DNA of 64,000 bases, taken from contig OZ176052.1 in the NCBI GenBank assembly GCA_964247055.1, positions 11,594,001 through 11,658,000 of the forward strand, read 5' to 3'. Shown here piece by piece: positions 49,341-63,916 of the stretch. A program made the position numbers and the translations under genes. The stretch is from Paragordius varius (lineage: Eukaryota; Nematomorpha). Under the pieces are notes generated by a model. The model searched no databases and was not told the DNA's origin. It was given only the letters and a program-made list of their open reading frames with translations. Numbering within the stretch: the stretch's first letter is position 1; each line of letters opens with the position of its first letter.

Positions 49341-51148
49341 CTTGTCAATGCAAATTAATAAATTATTAATTATCGAATGGCAAAAGTTTTAATATGATGT
49401 TGCTTTAGGTTTATTTTTATTTTATGATATTTTCCGTTTAGACTTTTAAAGCAATATGCATCCCTAATCTAATTAACATAGTAGTTTTGCATCCCAGGCC
49501 GATTTTAAATTTGAATGTATTAAAATGTAATTTGGGGCAAATTGAATATTTGCATACTTGAGCATTTTAGGTGCCTGATTCGAAAAGAAATAAAATTAAA
49601 AAATTCTCAACTCAAACTTCTCCGATTTTTATTGGCTTTTAGAAATAATACAACATTAAATGTATATTATCGTTAAATATTATATTGAGGTTTTCAAATT
49701 ACATGTTATTAATTTTAATATCATCTATTCGTCTAAATCGGGTTTTGTAATACAATTTAGGACTTTAGTTAATAAATTGCAAAAAATTGAACTTCTATTT
49801 TAACCCACTAAACATTAAAACAGTAATGATTTAATAGTTAAACTCTGCGATAAACTACCCAATATCGACTGCATAAAAAGGTAATATAATGCGATATGTA
49901 AATTAACATATTAAAATTAAATGTCATCAAATAAATCTATATAATGAAATTAAAACAAATATCATTAAAAGAATTAACAAGATAAATTTCTATATATTAA
50001 CAAATTATCAAGTTTTTTAAATTTTTCACGCTTAAACAAGCTTCCCGGTTGCATTATACATAAATTTTTTGTTTCGCTAATATATAAGTAACGATCACTA
50101 TTATAGGCCAATTTATATTTTGAAAAAAGCTAAAGGTGATATACATATCAGTAGTTTATTAGCTACATTTTTGAAAGTTGCGGAGAAAGAAATTAAAAAC
50201 TAATATAAAATAAATAATTCATATATGGCCAGATATGAATATTAACTACCTTTATACAGTAGCGTATGGAGCAAAACAATATTAGTCCATAAAAGAATAA
50301 AAAAATGTAAAATACAGATAATAGTTCTCCTTTGTTTATTAAATTATATGAACACCAACCTATCAATTAGATAGGGGAAAGGGAGGAAGATACATTTATT
50401 GACTGATACTTTACTATATTTATGTGGTTTGGTTAATACAAACAACATATTTGTGTTTTCAAAGGTGTTTTAACCAATTTGGCAAATGGATAAAACAATA
50501 TTATTATTTTTTTTGAAATTCTAAAGGTATAGTTTCTATGAATGGGCTCTAGCGGTATTCTGTAAAAAATAATTTGTAAATTATTGGTCTGAATATTTAT
50601 AATTAATTTAAAGATTCAAGGAGGTAAAGCCATATAAATGAAAAACAGTGACGCCTAAAAAATTATTTAATTTACTCATAAAGATTTAATTTATTATAAC
50701 TTTTCAGAATTTTTAGACCAAATATTTTGATTTCAGCCTCTGTTAACATTATATTTAAAAATTTGATTGATTTTACTTTTATTTTTTTTGTTTTCAAACA
50801 TTATGAAAAGTACATCTACAGGCGCACGTGCAAATTTATCGGTATAAAAGGAGAATAAATTTCCATTCCAGATGTGCACAACCATCTTGATCGTATCGAG
50901 TAAACAGGAATGTACAATTATAAAATAAAATACATAAGGGCAGTTTGCATGCTATTAATGAATAAAATAAATATGTATGGGAGCACATAAGGAAACTTAG
51001 AAAAAAAAAGATGATTAACTCAAACTCTATCTTGTGAGAAAATCAGTTTAGAAAGTTTGCATTTTTTATTTTTATCGTATTAAACATTTCTTTAATTCTG
51101 TTTGATTGAAAATAAATATTTTTTTATTTACCCGACCAAATTAATTTT
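49340..51148. other. upstream region of laminin gene
   Basis: AT-rich, without open frames of coding type or recognised repeats. It contains the laminin promoter, but no element could be named. Confidence 0.4.
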
Positions 51149-53210
51149 ATGTGGCGGGTATCGAACTGTTTACCGCTTATTTATTTTTTGGTTTTCGTAC
51201 CATTGTGTTTGACCCAATCTCAAGAATCTCAAACCGTTTATGTTGGGGATACTCAATCGGTTGAAAAATCATTGATATACGACAATAATTATCAAATCAA
51301 TGAGGACCCTAGAAATACAACACCACTAGACGGAAAATTCATCAGTGATGACACTAATAAGAATAAGAAAATTGAAAACAAAATTCCAATCCCTTCCGAC
51401 CTTGTTTTAGGAAAGTCTGTCGTGGGAGCTGTTGGAGGCGGTTTAGATCTAAGACCGCCTTACTTTAATTTAGCCGAGGGCCGTAAAGTTGAAGCAAGTG
51501 CCACGTGTGGTGTTGGTGTTCCCCTAGAGCTCTATTGCAAACTCATAGGGGCCACATCAACGGAACAATGGAAAAGACCACATCTCAACATAATCCGCGG
51601 ACAAATTTGTGATTATTGTCAAGCCGATGATCACCCAGCTAGTTATGCGGTAGATGGGACTGAACGATGGTGGCAAAGTCCCCCTCTCTCCCGTGGTCAT
51701 CAATACAATGAAGTCAATTTCACCATAGATTTGGGACAGGTAAATTATACATGTTGTTGTATCTAAGATTGTTTTATCACTTTTTTCGTAAATCAAGTAA
51801 ATAAAATATAATTATAATGGGTAGTGCAATAAAACTTGTGTTTTTACATAAGGTAAAATTTGTGAAACTGAAAAATATTATCTCCATAATTTAATATTTT
51901 ATGCGCCGATATCCAAAGACAAACCTTATAATTGAAGTAGAAGAAGCCCTAGTAAATTTACAGAAAAACCCGATGTTCTCCTAAAATACTTTTCGCATTT
52001 TATAAAATAGCTTAACAAATCCAATTATTTTTAAAAACTATTTGATAAATATTATAAAATTTCATTCGATATAAATTAATTTGTTTTTATTCTTTATTTT
52101 TCTACAATTCGATTTTTTTTCCAGATTCTCGATTTTTTTCTCTTTTGTCTTTCCCACGATGCCTAAAACCATGTCGCATCCAAATTTATTAATGGATAAT
52201 ATGTATATAAACAAAATTATAACAAAGCTCCTCAATCACTTTTTATCAACCGATTTAAAAATATAATCTGTTTTTGTTCTCGGCCAAAAAATGATTATCT
52301 ACCTTACTGGCATCTTAATGAAAATCGTTCATGGGGCCTTCTGAGACTTTGTGTGCGGCTTGCGAAATTTTTGAAATTTATAAAATATAAAAATAACAAT
52401 CATTATAAAATTGATACTCCCCAAACATTTATGTAAATAAGTAATTTCAATGGCAAGAACTAGAAAAAATTGCTAATATAGTGATTGCATTTTCCAGTAT
52501 ATGTTTAAAATATTAAATTCTTTCTGAATGCCCATATATATTTCGAATGTGGCCCGCGAAGCTATATTTGTGTTGGACACCCCTGTTCTAAACTAAACCA
52601 ATGTTATTCAATGCAACTACAATTTAGTATATAAAATACATTTCTACGTGACATGGCTTTGATGACAATATATTTCGAAAGCAAGCGGATATCGTTCATA
52701 TAGATAGGACATTATTAAAGAAAAATGCATGTGGTTTATAGACGCTGAAAGTTTATAAAGAGTTTTATTGTCGAACGCACCTGTTTTAAAATATGCTGTT
52801 TAGTGCAGGGTTTGTTATTGTAAAAATATATGCCATATTTTTTTCAATTTATAACAAATCTTTTGACAGAAAAAATAAGTTGATTATGTTTTGGTGTGCA
52901 TGAAACTTTACATTATTTGATAGGAATTTCACGTTGCATACGTGTTCATTAAAATGGCCAACTCTCCGCGTCCTGCTGTGTGGGTCCTTGAACGCTCTAA
53001 AGACCAAGGAAAAACTTGGCAACCCTGGCAATATTTTGCGGACACTGATGCAAACTGTGAAATATATTTTGGTCGTGGTGTTAAACGCCTTATCAGAGCT
53101 GATGATGATGTTATCTGTACAACCGAATTTTCTCATCTTGTCCCCCTCGAGGATGGAGAGGTATGTTACAATGAAATGTAAAACCGCAAGTACTAAATGT
53201 ATTTTTGGGG

Positions 53211-53248
<38 letters not shown>

Positions 53249-56200
53249 ACCAAAAAGATTTGAAAAGTATTGGTCTCCTCTTTTATATCAAGGTCCGTAT
53301 ACTCAAAAATTAAAATTGTCATTTTTTATGAAGTCAACCATAATATTATGATTATGATAAATGGGGATGATTTAACATTTACCTATATTTAACACGCTTA
53401 TTTTATAGGCCCTGCTTTACGATTGGGGTTTTAAATAATACTAATATAAAAAAGATTGACAGTTTTGATCTTTGTGCTGACGGCTATCATAATTATTACC
53501 TTATATTTTACCTTGAGGTTCCAATGACAAATATCTAGAATATATATTTTTTTTTATTTAAATTTGTCATTTGCTTTCTTACATGCTATATAAAATGTTA
53601 AATGTCATTATTTTACAGATTGTCATTTCCCTTATAAATCATCGACCAAATGCTCATAATTTTTCGTATGCAACCGAATTGCAAGAATTCACCCGAGCCA
53701 CAAATGTACGGATTCGGTTATTGAGAGCCAAAACATTGCTTGGTCATTTAATGGCCTTAACACGGCAGGACTCCACTGTTACTCGTCGAGTAAGATTAAT
53801 ACGTAATTAAAAATAAGATAAAATTAAAAATATCTCCAAATAATTGGATTTTTACCAGTAATAAAATAAATATATTTTCAAATTTAGTTAATTTCTATTT
53901 CGTAATCGAATTTAGTTTTTGGGTCAATTAGGCTACAATAATACATGCAAAAAAGATAAAAACTTACAAATAAAACGCAAAAGTATAGAGGAAATCAGCT
54001 TACTAGAAGTTTTACTGTAAAACATGGCATTTTTAATGATTTTCTGTTACTAAGGAATATATCAAAATATTGAATTTAGTGCATTTATTTTCTCTTTCTT
54101 GTATGTAGTACTTTTACAGTATCAAAGATATATCGATTGGTGGGCGCTGTGTTTGTAATGGACACGCAGACACATGCGATAAAACAGATTTGGAAAATCC
54201 AAGTAAATTGGTTTGTCGATGTCAACATGATACCTGTGGTCCACAATGTGAATACTGTTGTCCCGGCTTTCGACAAAAGCCTTGGAAACCTTCCACGTTT
54301 GATAGTGTTAATCCGTGCGAACGTAATTTAATTTCATACTTTTAATTATTCTATGTTGGTTTTTTATGAAAAAGGGATTAATTTAAACAAATTAAACGGT
54401 AAATATATTGTAATAGTATTTAATGCCTTAATCTTTTTGTAAATTTGCGGAACTATTCTTTGAATCAACCAAATTTAAGCATCCAGCATATGATACCTCT
54501 TTCTCATTGGCTTAGGGAACTCAAGTTTTTTTACTGAAAAATATATTGTAATACTTTCTAATTGGAAAAATATTTTTTTAACACAATTAGTTGTTTTTAT
54601 ACTAGTATATTAAGTTTCCCTACATTTAAAATAAAATGATTTTAATTAATTACATTCTTCCAATACAAAAAAACAGCGTGCAATTGCTTTGGACATTCGA
54701 GCGATTGCGATTACGATGCCGAAATCGATCGCAAAGGATTGAGTTTGGACATATTTGGTCGCAGGTCTGGGGGCGGGGTTTGCAAAAATTGTCAACACAA
54801 CACGCAAGGCATTAACTGTAATGAATGTCGCCTCGGGTTTTATAGGCCCGTGGGTCGAGCTTGGAATGCTACTGATGCTTGCATACGTATAAATTTTTAT
54901 GTTTAAATTTTGTTTTTTCTGTCAAAGAAATTATTTGTTTAAATATACTTTTTTCGACAGATAAAACATTTTATTCATTTTACGGTTTATTAAATGCGGT
55001 TTTTAATCCGGAATCAAAAGTTCGGAATTTATAGACACACTCTAGGCAAAAATTTATCAAATTCTGTTGTAAAACAACGCCAATAATATCTTAAAATTAT
55101 GTTTAATTTTTTATTTTTTCAAATCTGTAATGTGTAAAACCACCTTTTGTTGTTAATAGCTTGTGTATGTGATTCATACTATTCAAATGGTCATTGTGCC
55201 GAAGAGACTGGGATATGTGAATGCAAACAAAATTTTACTGGACCCAATTGTGGAATGTGCAATAAGGGTATGCATATATTATGGCTAAATAAAAATGCAA
55301 AAATATTAACAACAAATATTTCGAATTAAGAATTTTGTAGACTCACAATATTTGACATACTTTTTTTGTAGGATACTACGATTTCCCTACTTGTAAACCA
55401 TGCGAATGTTTTGGAAACGGTACCGAAGGCGAAATTTGCGAGTATCAAGATGGTTTTTGCCCGTGCAAGTTTAATTTCCAAGGACGCAATTGTGATCAGT
55501 GTGCACTTGGCTATTACGGTTTCCCAGCTTGTCAAAGTAAGGAAAAGATAAAACTTTAATATTTTTTATCACAATTTTTTGATATGCTTTTGATGTTTAA
55601 TTACATATAGTTGAATATATTTTTATATTTTGCAAAATTAAAAAATTTAAACTTTAGAGATTTGAACTTAAAATGTTTATGGAACCATTTACCAAAACAA
55701 ACAGTTTAGTTTTTTAGGATCACAACCGCGGTTCACACCAGAAAATTGATTTTTTCAAATTTTTATTTTTTTATTCATCAATGTATAATAAAATTTTCAG
55801 ATGAAAACATGCGATAGATTATATTTTTAATATTACTAAAAATATTTAGTTACAAGTGGCAACGGAACCAAAATAAGAACCGAAAGCAAAATAATTTTAT
55901 TTACATTTTCCAATTTAAAAGATTATGTAAAACTGGATCAAATGTTTCTTTGCCTTTTCTTTTATTATAATGTTTTCGACACCATACTTTTGTTATTGCG
56001 TTTGTTAGGGTGTGAATGTGAAATGAGTAATGTGATTAATTATGTGTGCAACACTCAAAACGGTCAATGTAAATGTAAACCAAATTACGGTTCCAAAAAT
56101 TGCAATGAATGCGCTAACGGTTATTATCAATATCCTGCCTGCCTTTACTGTTCGTGTGATCCGACTGGCACGTTGCCTCAAATATGTGATAAAGAAACAA

Positions 56201-59200
56201 GCCAATGCCTCTGTAAACCCGGGTACACTGGCCAAAGGTGTGATCGATGTGATAGAGGCTACTATGGTTATCCTGAATGTAAAAGTAAGCTCTCTCGCTA
56301 AAAATGGATCTATGCTAAGAGGACTTTACTAAATTTTGTATTGTTAATAGTATAAATAGTTTAAATATGGTTAATGGTTGATTTTTGTTTTATGTGTGAA
56401 GATAGAGTTTAATGTAAAAAAGTTTGCTGAAATTTGTATTTAATTTTAAATTTAGTTTTTGCAAACATATATTTTGCAGGAAACCCTGTGTTACAGGTGT
56501 ATTTCTTGTGAGTTAATAATAATCATTAGCCAGGCAAAATTTTCATTAATAAGATTCAAATTTTTTAATCGTAAAATTCTTGTTGTAGTAATGGTGGTAG
56601 TCAAAATAATTGAAAAATATTAAATATGTTTTAAGGAAAAGTTTACTAATTTGCTCTAACAAAATCTTTGATTATGTTACACAAGATTTTAGAAAAAAAA
56701 TATTTTATAATACACCAAATTTAATTCGATAGAGTGTAATTGTAGCGAGCTGGGTTCGTTTGGGTTCGAATGTCAAAATAACGGCCAATGTCAATGTAAA
56801 ACGAATTTTACCGCAAGACAATGCGATCAATGTGCAGCGGGCTACTACGAATTCCCAGAATGCAAGGGTAAATATATTCTTTATTAAGTGAACCTTAAAT
56901 TAAAATTCGTAAAACATAAAAAATAGAATACAATAAATAAAATTATGTTTATTCCACAATTCATATCATGTATAGAAAAACAAAAATTAAAATATATGAT
57001 TTAATTAAAAGTTATTAATTTCAACTTTTTATGTGTTGTCTAATTAAGAAATCAAAATCAGGTTTTAAAAGCCAGTAGATATAAGTTTTAAATTTAACTT
57101 ATATGAAATATTTTTCTTTAAACCGAGTATCTATCTAAAAATATTTTTTTGTAGATTGTGAATGTGATGTATATGGATCAAAGGGGAGAAATTGTGATGA
57201 TAACGGACAATGCTGGTGCAAAGATAATTTTGATGGAAATAAATGTACAAGCTGTAAAGAAGGATTTTACAACTTTCCTATATGTGAAGGTTTTTTCTTC
57301 TATTTTTATTAATCTATAATTTGTTTACATGGTTACAGTAAACTTATATATTTGGGGCGTAAAAATTAAAATGTGAAAGAAGTGACAACTTAAAATTAAA
57401 AAACTCATTTTCAAAATGTAGGTTATTATTAACCATATGTTTAGGGATCAAAACTAATAAGCATAGTCAAAAATATTTTACTTTAATCATATGGATTTGG
57501 AAAATAAGGCTCAAAAAAATATTGTTGAAAAATCAACAGTGTTCACTTTTTTGAATAAATGGCGTTTGATAAAAATTGGACCTTGACCCTACTATAAATT
57601 ATACAACTATTTAAAATAAAACCAAAATTTTACACATTATATCAACAAAGAATGTAATTGTGATCCTGCCGGTATTATATACAATTTCCTGGGTTGTGGC
57701 GCAATGCGAGATGGCTTACTCTGTCAGTGTAAAGAACGCGTGACTGGCCATATTTGTGACAAATGCAAACCACTCTACTGGAATCTTAAAATATCCAATC
57801 CATTTGGTTGTGAAGGTAAAGTTTTTAAGATTTATATGCATTAAATTTTTTCTCTTTCAGTATATATAAATTTTTTAGATCAAAATATAAGAAGTCTATT
57901 TTTTATTTTTAATTTATTGTGTAAAAACTAAGTGATATGAAAAATCATATTTATAAGAATCAACGTATATATAAATTTTTTGTAAACTTTTTATTTTTTT
58001 GAACAAATTTTTTCCAAATTTCACAAGATTGTGGATGCGATGCACGGGGCGTTGTTTCCGGCTTTAAAGATTGCGAATCGGAAAATGGTCAATGCATATG
58101 TAAAGCTAATGTTGAGGGTCGTGCTTGTGATCAATGCAAGGATGGTTATTTCAATCTGCAAACTGGCAATCTTTTTGGGTGCACAAGTAATCTATTTGCC
58201 TTTTTCAATCGTTATTATTTTAAGAATCTCATATATATGTTTTTATCGTATCAAAGCATATAATCTTACAGCCCCCAAATTATATAAATTTATAGTTCTT
58301 TACGCTACCAAACTTTGAAATCGGTAAGGTTATAATAATGTAAATGTAAAAACTTAAACTCCTTCATATAATAATTTTAAGATAAATTAATATCACCACT
58401 TATTTTAATATAATAATATATCAGATAAACCACTCATATTTGCCAAAGTTCAAAATAATTATCATAATTAACTCACTAAGAAGTTTGATTTATATTATAT
58501 TTTGTTTAAGGTTGCGACTGTAATCCCGGCGGTTCAGTTAGCAATGTTTGTGACAAAGAAACCGGACAATGCCCTTGTCTCCCACGCATTGAGGGTCGGA
58601 CCTGCGATCGATCCATTGGGAATCATTATGTACCGTTGTTGAATCATTTGCGATTTGAATTGGAGGATGGACTGAATGCTGAAACTAATGCACCCGTACG
58701 ATACGCATACGATGAAAATGTGTTTCCTCGTTATTCGTGGCGAGGATATGCCATTTTCTCTGAACTCCAGGTAACTAAAACATATAGATTACACATACAT
58801 TACTTGATTGGTTGGTTGATATTTATTTAGTTAATTGAAAACTATGAAAGTTTTGGATGTTTAATTTTATTAGTCAAAGATATAATGTTAATCAACATCA
58901 GGGAATAGAACCGGAACCGTTTTTGTGCTTCATGATTACCCTTTTCTAGTTTCGTGTTAGACAAAAAACGCTTTGGAAATCGTTTCGCGAATTTTCAAGC
59001 CTTTCAAAATATATGATAAATTATTTCTTTTATTCAAAATTTTTTTTAGCAGAATTAATTAGAATAACTTAAATTTTGAAATAATAAAACCATTTGATTA
59101 AGAAATTAAATTATTTTTGGTAACTTTTGAACCGAAAATGAATATTGACTGCCAATCTTTTCAAAATACTTGTATTATTTTGCATTTATTGTTAAACGAA

Positions 59201-61456
59201 ATTTATTATGTCATATTTGCATAGCCCAAAGTCATTATGGATGTATCTAATATTCCACATGGATTATATCGGTTAGTAGCACGTTATGTTAATCGTAATG
59301 CTAAACCCGTACTCATGGAAGTGTCCGTTAAAAATAGACCCACCTATGAACACAGCCATTCAGGTCAAACTTTACCAATGAATCCTTCATCATCTGGAAT
59401 TTCAGATGCGTCCTCATCCTCGAACATTATTCAATCACATTGGCTCATATTAAAACCTGATCAAGCTTACATTGAACACCAAAGTAAACGACCCCAAAAT
59501 GTGACAATTTTTGCCTCCCTTCCCCAATATTCATATGCCACGACTTTGTCCACTTCACCGACAAATCGTGAGTTATTTCTCAACAGGCAAGAAGAAGGAG
59601 ATAATCAAATGTCTAAGATTGCAACTTCGTTTGTCATTGACTCCAATTTTGTGGATGTTGTGTTTGAACTTAAGGACATAACGGATTCCGTTTTCATAGT
59701 ATATGATATCTTTTTAAAACGTTCTATAAAATATTAGGGTTATCACCATTAAAACGGAAAATTTATTTAAATTTAAGATTATAAGTTTAGCGAAAAATGT
59801 CAATTATTAAAATATAGAAATATTTATATTTCAATAAATCGCATTATTTGCCAAATATAATTTTATTGCTTTAACATAGCGCAAATCGTTATTTAGGCCT
59901 ATTCCTGTTACTCTGCTTATTCTTTATAACAATACCACCTTAAAGTTTAGTGTATTACCCCTTTATAAATGATCAATTCAATTTTTCAAAAATTTATTCA
60001 TATATGTAGGATTACTTTAATCTCATACCCTCTGAGTATTACGAGGCAACTAAACTGCAATACCACGTAGAAGATGCGTGTAAGGTTGGAGATCAATTGA
60101 CAGGACTATGCCGACAATACGTTTATCCTCCGTTAGAGCCTGACTTATATCCAGGATTCGTTAACATATTTGGAGATCAGTCTTACATGTTAGAAAAAGA
60201 TGGTTACTACAGACAAGTACCACAACATTTGGGCGATTTTGCACTCATACAAAATTTGAACTTGACTAATGATATGGTTGTTTTGGATACCAAACAAGTA
60301 ATTTAAAGTTTTGCTCTCCTTAAATGCAATAAATTTATTTGATTTATATAAAATTATATTATTGTGCTATAAAATTATTTTGTAACACTAAAATAATGCT
60401 ATTTTGTGAATGTTGCTAATTAACCAATCTAACATCATTTATTTGCATTAATAATTTTAATATATATAAACGAAATAATATTATAAATTATCTATTGATC
60501 TTATTATTTTTACTGTTGCAGAAAGAGGTCAATTTCGACATGAAATTGGAACCGAGTGAAGATTATAACTTCATAGTTCATTACTATACACCACACGAAA
60601 TTTACCCTTATCAAATTGATACTACGCTGAGACATAAAGAGACTAATGCAAAATATGAAGGACATTTAACAATTAATCAGTGTGATGATAAGTAATTAGT
60701 TTTGTTATGATAAGCTTTAATAGTTTGATACAAGTAAAAATTAAATGTAAGTATAAGCTTGCAACTGAATATTGTAAGTTTTTGACTATATCCAGCGGCT
60801 GTTTAAACATTTTTTTCTGCCAAAATAGATTATTATGTCGTCAATTTTTAACGACACGCGATGGGAAAGTTTTGACGGTTCCCTTCAAAACTTCTGGCAT
60901 TTCAGGTGATGATTTTAGCGGCAAACCGAAACATTTAGCGGAAACGAAATTTATAGATTCGGCAAATGGTTTATCTAATGTCGTCGATTTAGCTAACGTT
61001 GAAATCACGTTTCGTCTCAACACATATGAACAACAAAGCTTTGAGGCTGCCCTAAACAACAATAATAATAATAACAACAATAATGGGGCAAATAATGACC
61101 CCAGAATGTCAGCCTATAATCCTAGTTTAGCGATTGCATCTGTAAGTGCTTTACCTGCTCGACACTGGAATATAGATTTGGTTAAACCGACCCTCCTGTC
61201 CATTAATAATAATGAACAGTAATGATACTTTCCATATTATATGAATATTAATATTTCTTTATTTAAATTTGGCAAAATAAAATGTCATTAAGGCCTCAAG
61301 TTGTAAAGTAAATAGTACAATTTTTTTTTGATTTGGCCTGACACATTGTATTAACGATTATCATCTAATGATTGACTTTGCACTTTTGAAGAAAAATATA
61401 TTAGCTCCAAAGTTATTTTTGACTTTTTGTTATTTGCTTTTTATTAACATATTCTA

Positions 61457-61498
<42 letters not shown>

Positions 61499-63916
61499 AA
61501 TTCTAGTAAAATAATATCCCATTTTGATCAATTGGGTACGTATCGATATAGACTAGATGATGATAATAAAAATGCGACTCAACATATCGTTCATCAAACT
61601 TTTAATCAACACAATTATTCTCGGGTCGATCCAAAAGTAAGTTGTGCATTTATGATTTTATTCAAGTAATATTAATGAATAAATTAAAAAAAAAAGAAAT
61701 TACTAAGAAACAATGATTATTAATTCAGACAATATTATTTAAAACATATATTCAATGTATAACTTTGATATAAAGGATAGGTATGAGGTTGTCGACGGTT
61801 TATTTCTTTATAAAAATGGGTTTTACATAAATCTTCAAATATTTTTATCCCTTATTGCCACATTTAATAATAAAAACATTTAGAACCAAACACAGTAATA
61901 TTTCAATGATTTGGTTTTGTGCGTTCCTTACACAAATGCCTAATTCGGCTTTGTGGGTATATCAAAGTTTTACAACTAGCTGCATTGTTGTAATAAAATT
62001 TTTACTCATGAAAAAAGCATTCGTTAGGATTTAACTGGGGATAGGGGTTGAAAAATTGATCTAATCGCATACGATACAAGATCATTTGGGAAACAAAGGT
62101 AATTTTCTTCTAAAAAAATTCGAGCCACTTAAAGGATCCTATTTTGATTTCAAAATTGATGATCCCCTCAACTCCTATCATACAAATGTGTGATACGTTT
62201 TTTCCCCACAATATATATGCGCTAAACCATTTGAAAACTTTCTGCGGCAGAAAATTGTCCTAAAGGTGCGTATCCAATATTTTTGATTCTTCCTGACAAA
62301 TTTTCTCCTGTTGTGTTTAAGGCGTATTAGAAGCGCGTTTCATATCGCTTCGAATAACTAGCAAAGAAATTCTTTCTCTCAGTTCTAAAATGCACTTTTT
62401 ACGGGTTATATTTATTTCAGTATTTTACGCATTGTAGGTTTTAAAATCTTTGGAGGATCTGGTATTTTATTCAATTGATCATTAATCGTGGTTTTACTGG
62501 CATTTTAAATGGTTTCAAGTTAAATCAAGATACCCAAATCTGGAAATTTTTAATACCCAAAACCATATTCCGGCTAAATTTATTAACCCGATAGTTTTTC
62601 ATTTTCCAGAGGATTAGAAAATACTCTATATGCCTTGTATTTTTTTCTTTCGCCCAAAATTCATAAACTTTATTATAAAAAATGCTGGCTAACTGGCATA
62701 TATAGAGGAACGTATCATTCCTATGTATGATAGGAGTTGAGGGAATCATTAATTTCGAAATCAAATCGAGATTATTGAAGCGGTAACTCCTTCAAATTTT
62801 GCTTGGGGCTTTTTTTACCCCCAGTTAAACGCTATTAAATGTTTTTTTACCCCCCCCCCCCCCCCCCCAGTTAAAATCTATAAATTGTTTTTGACAAATT
62901 CATATTTTATCTCCAAAAAGACCACTCCATTGTTATAACTATGATAGATCAATATATCCAATTAAGACGTTTGTGTGAGGAAATACAAGACAAAATCAAT
63001 GAAAAATTATTTTGGTTTTTCTAATTCTATTTTAATAAAATAGTTGCCTTAAAAAAACTAAAAAATGAAAATAATTAACAACTTTTTAAAAAATTTTATC
63101 GTTCCTCCCAGAATTGGCGGTACTTTATAATTTTTTACTGGGAATTAGTTTTTCTAAAACGCTTTCATTTTTTGCCCTTTTCATCTTACTGCATTATACT
63201 ATGTGATGTTTTTTGTTATCACAATAGGTAAATCATACCATACAAATCAAATTACCGAATGAAGAAGAATACGTTGTTATAGCCAAATATGTTCAAGATA
63301 AATATCCAGGTTTCACAGTTAACATTGATATTGATGAGGGAAAAGGACACATCATAGGAAAGTTTAAGTTGGATTACTGCCCAAACTTATCGGGTTGTTA
63401 TGTTCTCCTTAAAGATTCAGACCTTAAATGGGTCTTTGAATTGCCGAAAGAATTCAATCTAACCATATATCATCATACTCCCTATCTGTTTTGGCTGGTA
63501 TATAATTGCTTGCATACATAACTTAATTTTTTAAATATACAAGTTTAACATTTTATGATAAATATATTTGTGTTGTTTGTAGAACAATATAATTCTCATG
63601 CCCAAAGATGTATACCAAAACAATTGGTTAGTTAATACACAACCAATTGACCAAACTGTCAAATTTATTGAAAGGTGTACAAACATTTTTATCGAGAATG
63701 ATACGAACACATTGATGGACCCATTTTGTCAAAAGGCCATGTTTTCGCTCTCCACCGATTTTAATACAGGGGCACTGCAATGCGATTGCGATAACCGCGG
63801 ATCTATCAGTTATAGCTGTAACCCTGTGGGCGGACAATGCCAATGTAAAGCCAATATAATTGGTCGGACTTGTTCCCGCTGTAAATCGGGATACTATGGA
63901 TTCCCTAATTGCCAAA
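51149..63916 (+). CDS. LAMA5: laminin subunit alpha (alpha-3/5 type), 3' incomplete
   Basis: Secreted basement-membrane chain that trimerises with beta and gamma chains. Exons: 51149-51739, 52924-53160, 53619-53789, 54109-54322, 54677-54886, 55160-55267, 55372-55536, 56009-56284, 56733-56867, 57155-57289, 57651-57815, 58028-58186, 58511-58770, 59225-59698, 60010-60297, 60522-60691, 60796-61218, 61507-61636, 63228-63497, 63583-63916; about 1,638 residues, continuing past the edge. Order: signal peptide (1-22), polar stretch of about 80 residues, LN domain from about residue 102 ([47 protein letters not shown]), [14 protein letters not shown], about ten LE modules (for example [18 protein letters not shown]), the domain opening [17 protein letters not shown] with SWRGYA, then a new LE array ([17 protein letters not shown]). 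This arrangement matches LAMA3/LAMA5 and insect LanA rather than LAMA1/2. A run of ten asparagines lies in exon 17. Confidence 0.94.
52310..52585. mobile_element. hAT-like non-autonomous element, copy C (laminin intron 1)
   Basis: The right end, reverse-complemented, reads CAGGGGTGTCCAACACAAAT, then TAGCTTCGCGGGCCAC, very like known hAT termini. The left part contains GGGGCC and GTGTGCGGC. It matches the copies at 38440 and 42291. The left boundary is uncertain. Confidence 0.6.
53214..53245. repeat. (AT)n microsatellite, laminin intron 2
   Basis: AT dinucleotide repeat of about 32 bp. Confidence 0.9.
61465..61495. repeat. (AT)n microsatellite, laminin intron 17
   Basis: AT dinucleotide repeat of about 31 bp, ending about 11 bases before exon 18. 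Confidence 0.9.
62031..62874. mobile_element. 844-bp inverted-repeat element with TTAA ends
   Basis: Lies in laminin intron 18. The left end reads TTAACTGGGG and the right end CCCCAGTTAA. The arms pair over about 180 bp: ATGATCCCCTCAACTCCTAT at about 62160 is mirrored by ATAGGAGTTGAGGGAATCAT at about 62730, both flanked by sequence matching ATTTTGATTTC. TTAA at both ends fits a piggyBac-like target duplication. A pure run of 19 C occupies 62850-62868, and a second CCCCCAGTTAA lies just inside at about 62818-62828. No transposase is present. Confidence 0.7.

Noticed and set aside
48983-49348. Open frame with a tyrosine-isoleucine run (YIYIYI)
   Set aside because: It is the translation of the (AT)n tract plus the inverted 21-bp array.
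52849-53322. 157-codon minus-strand open frame
   Set aside because: It is antisense to laminin exon 2 and includes an (AT)n tract.
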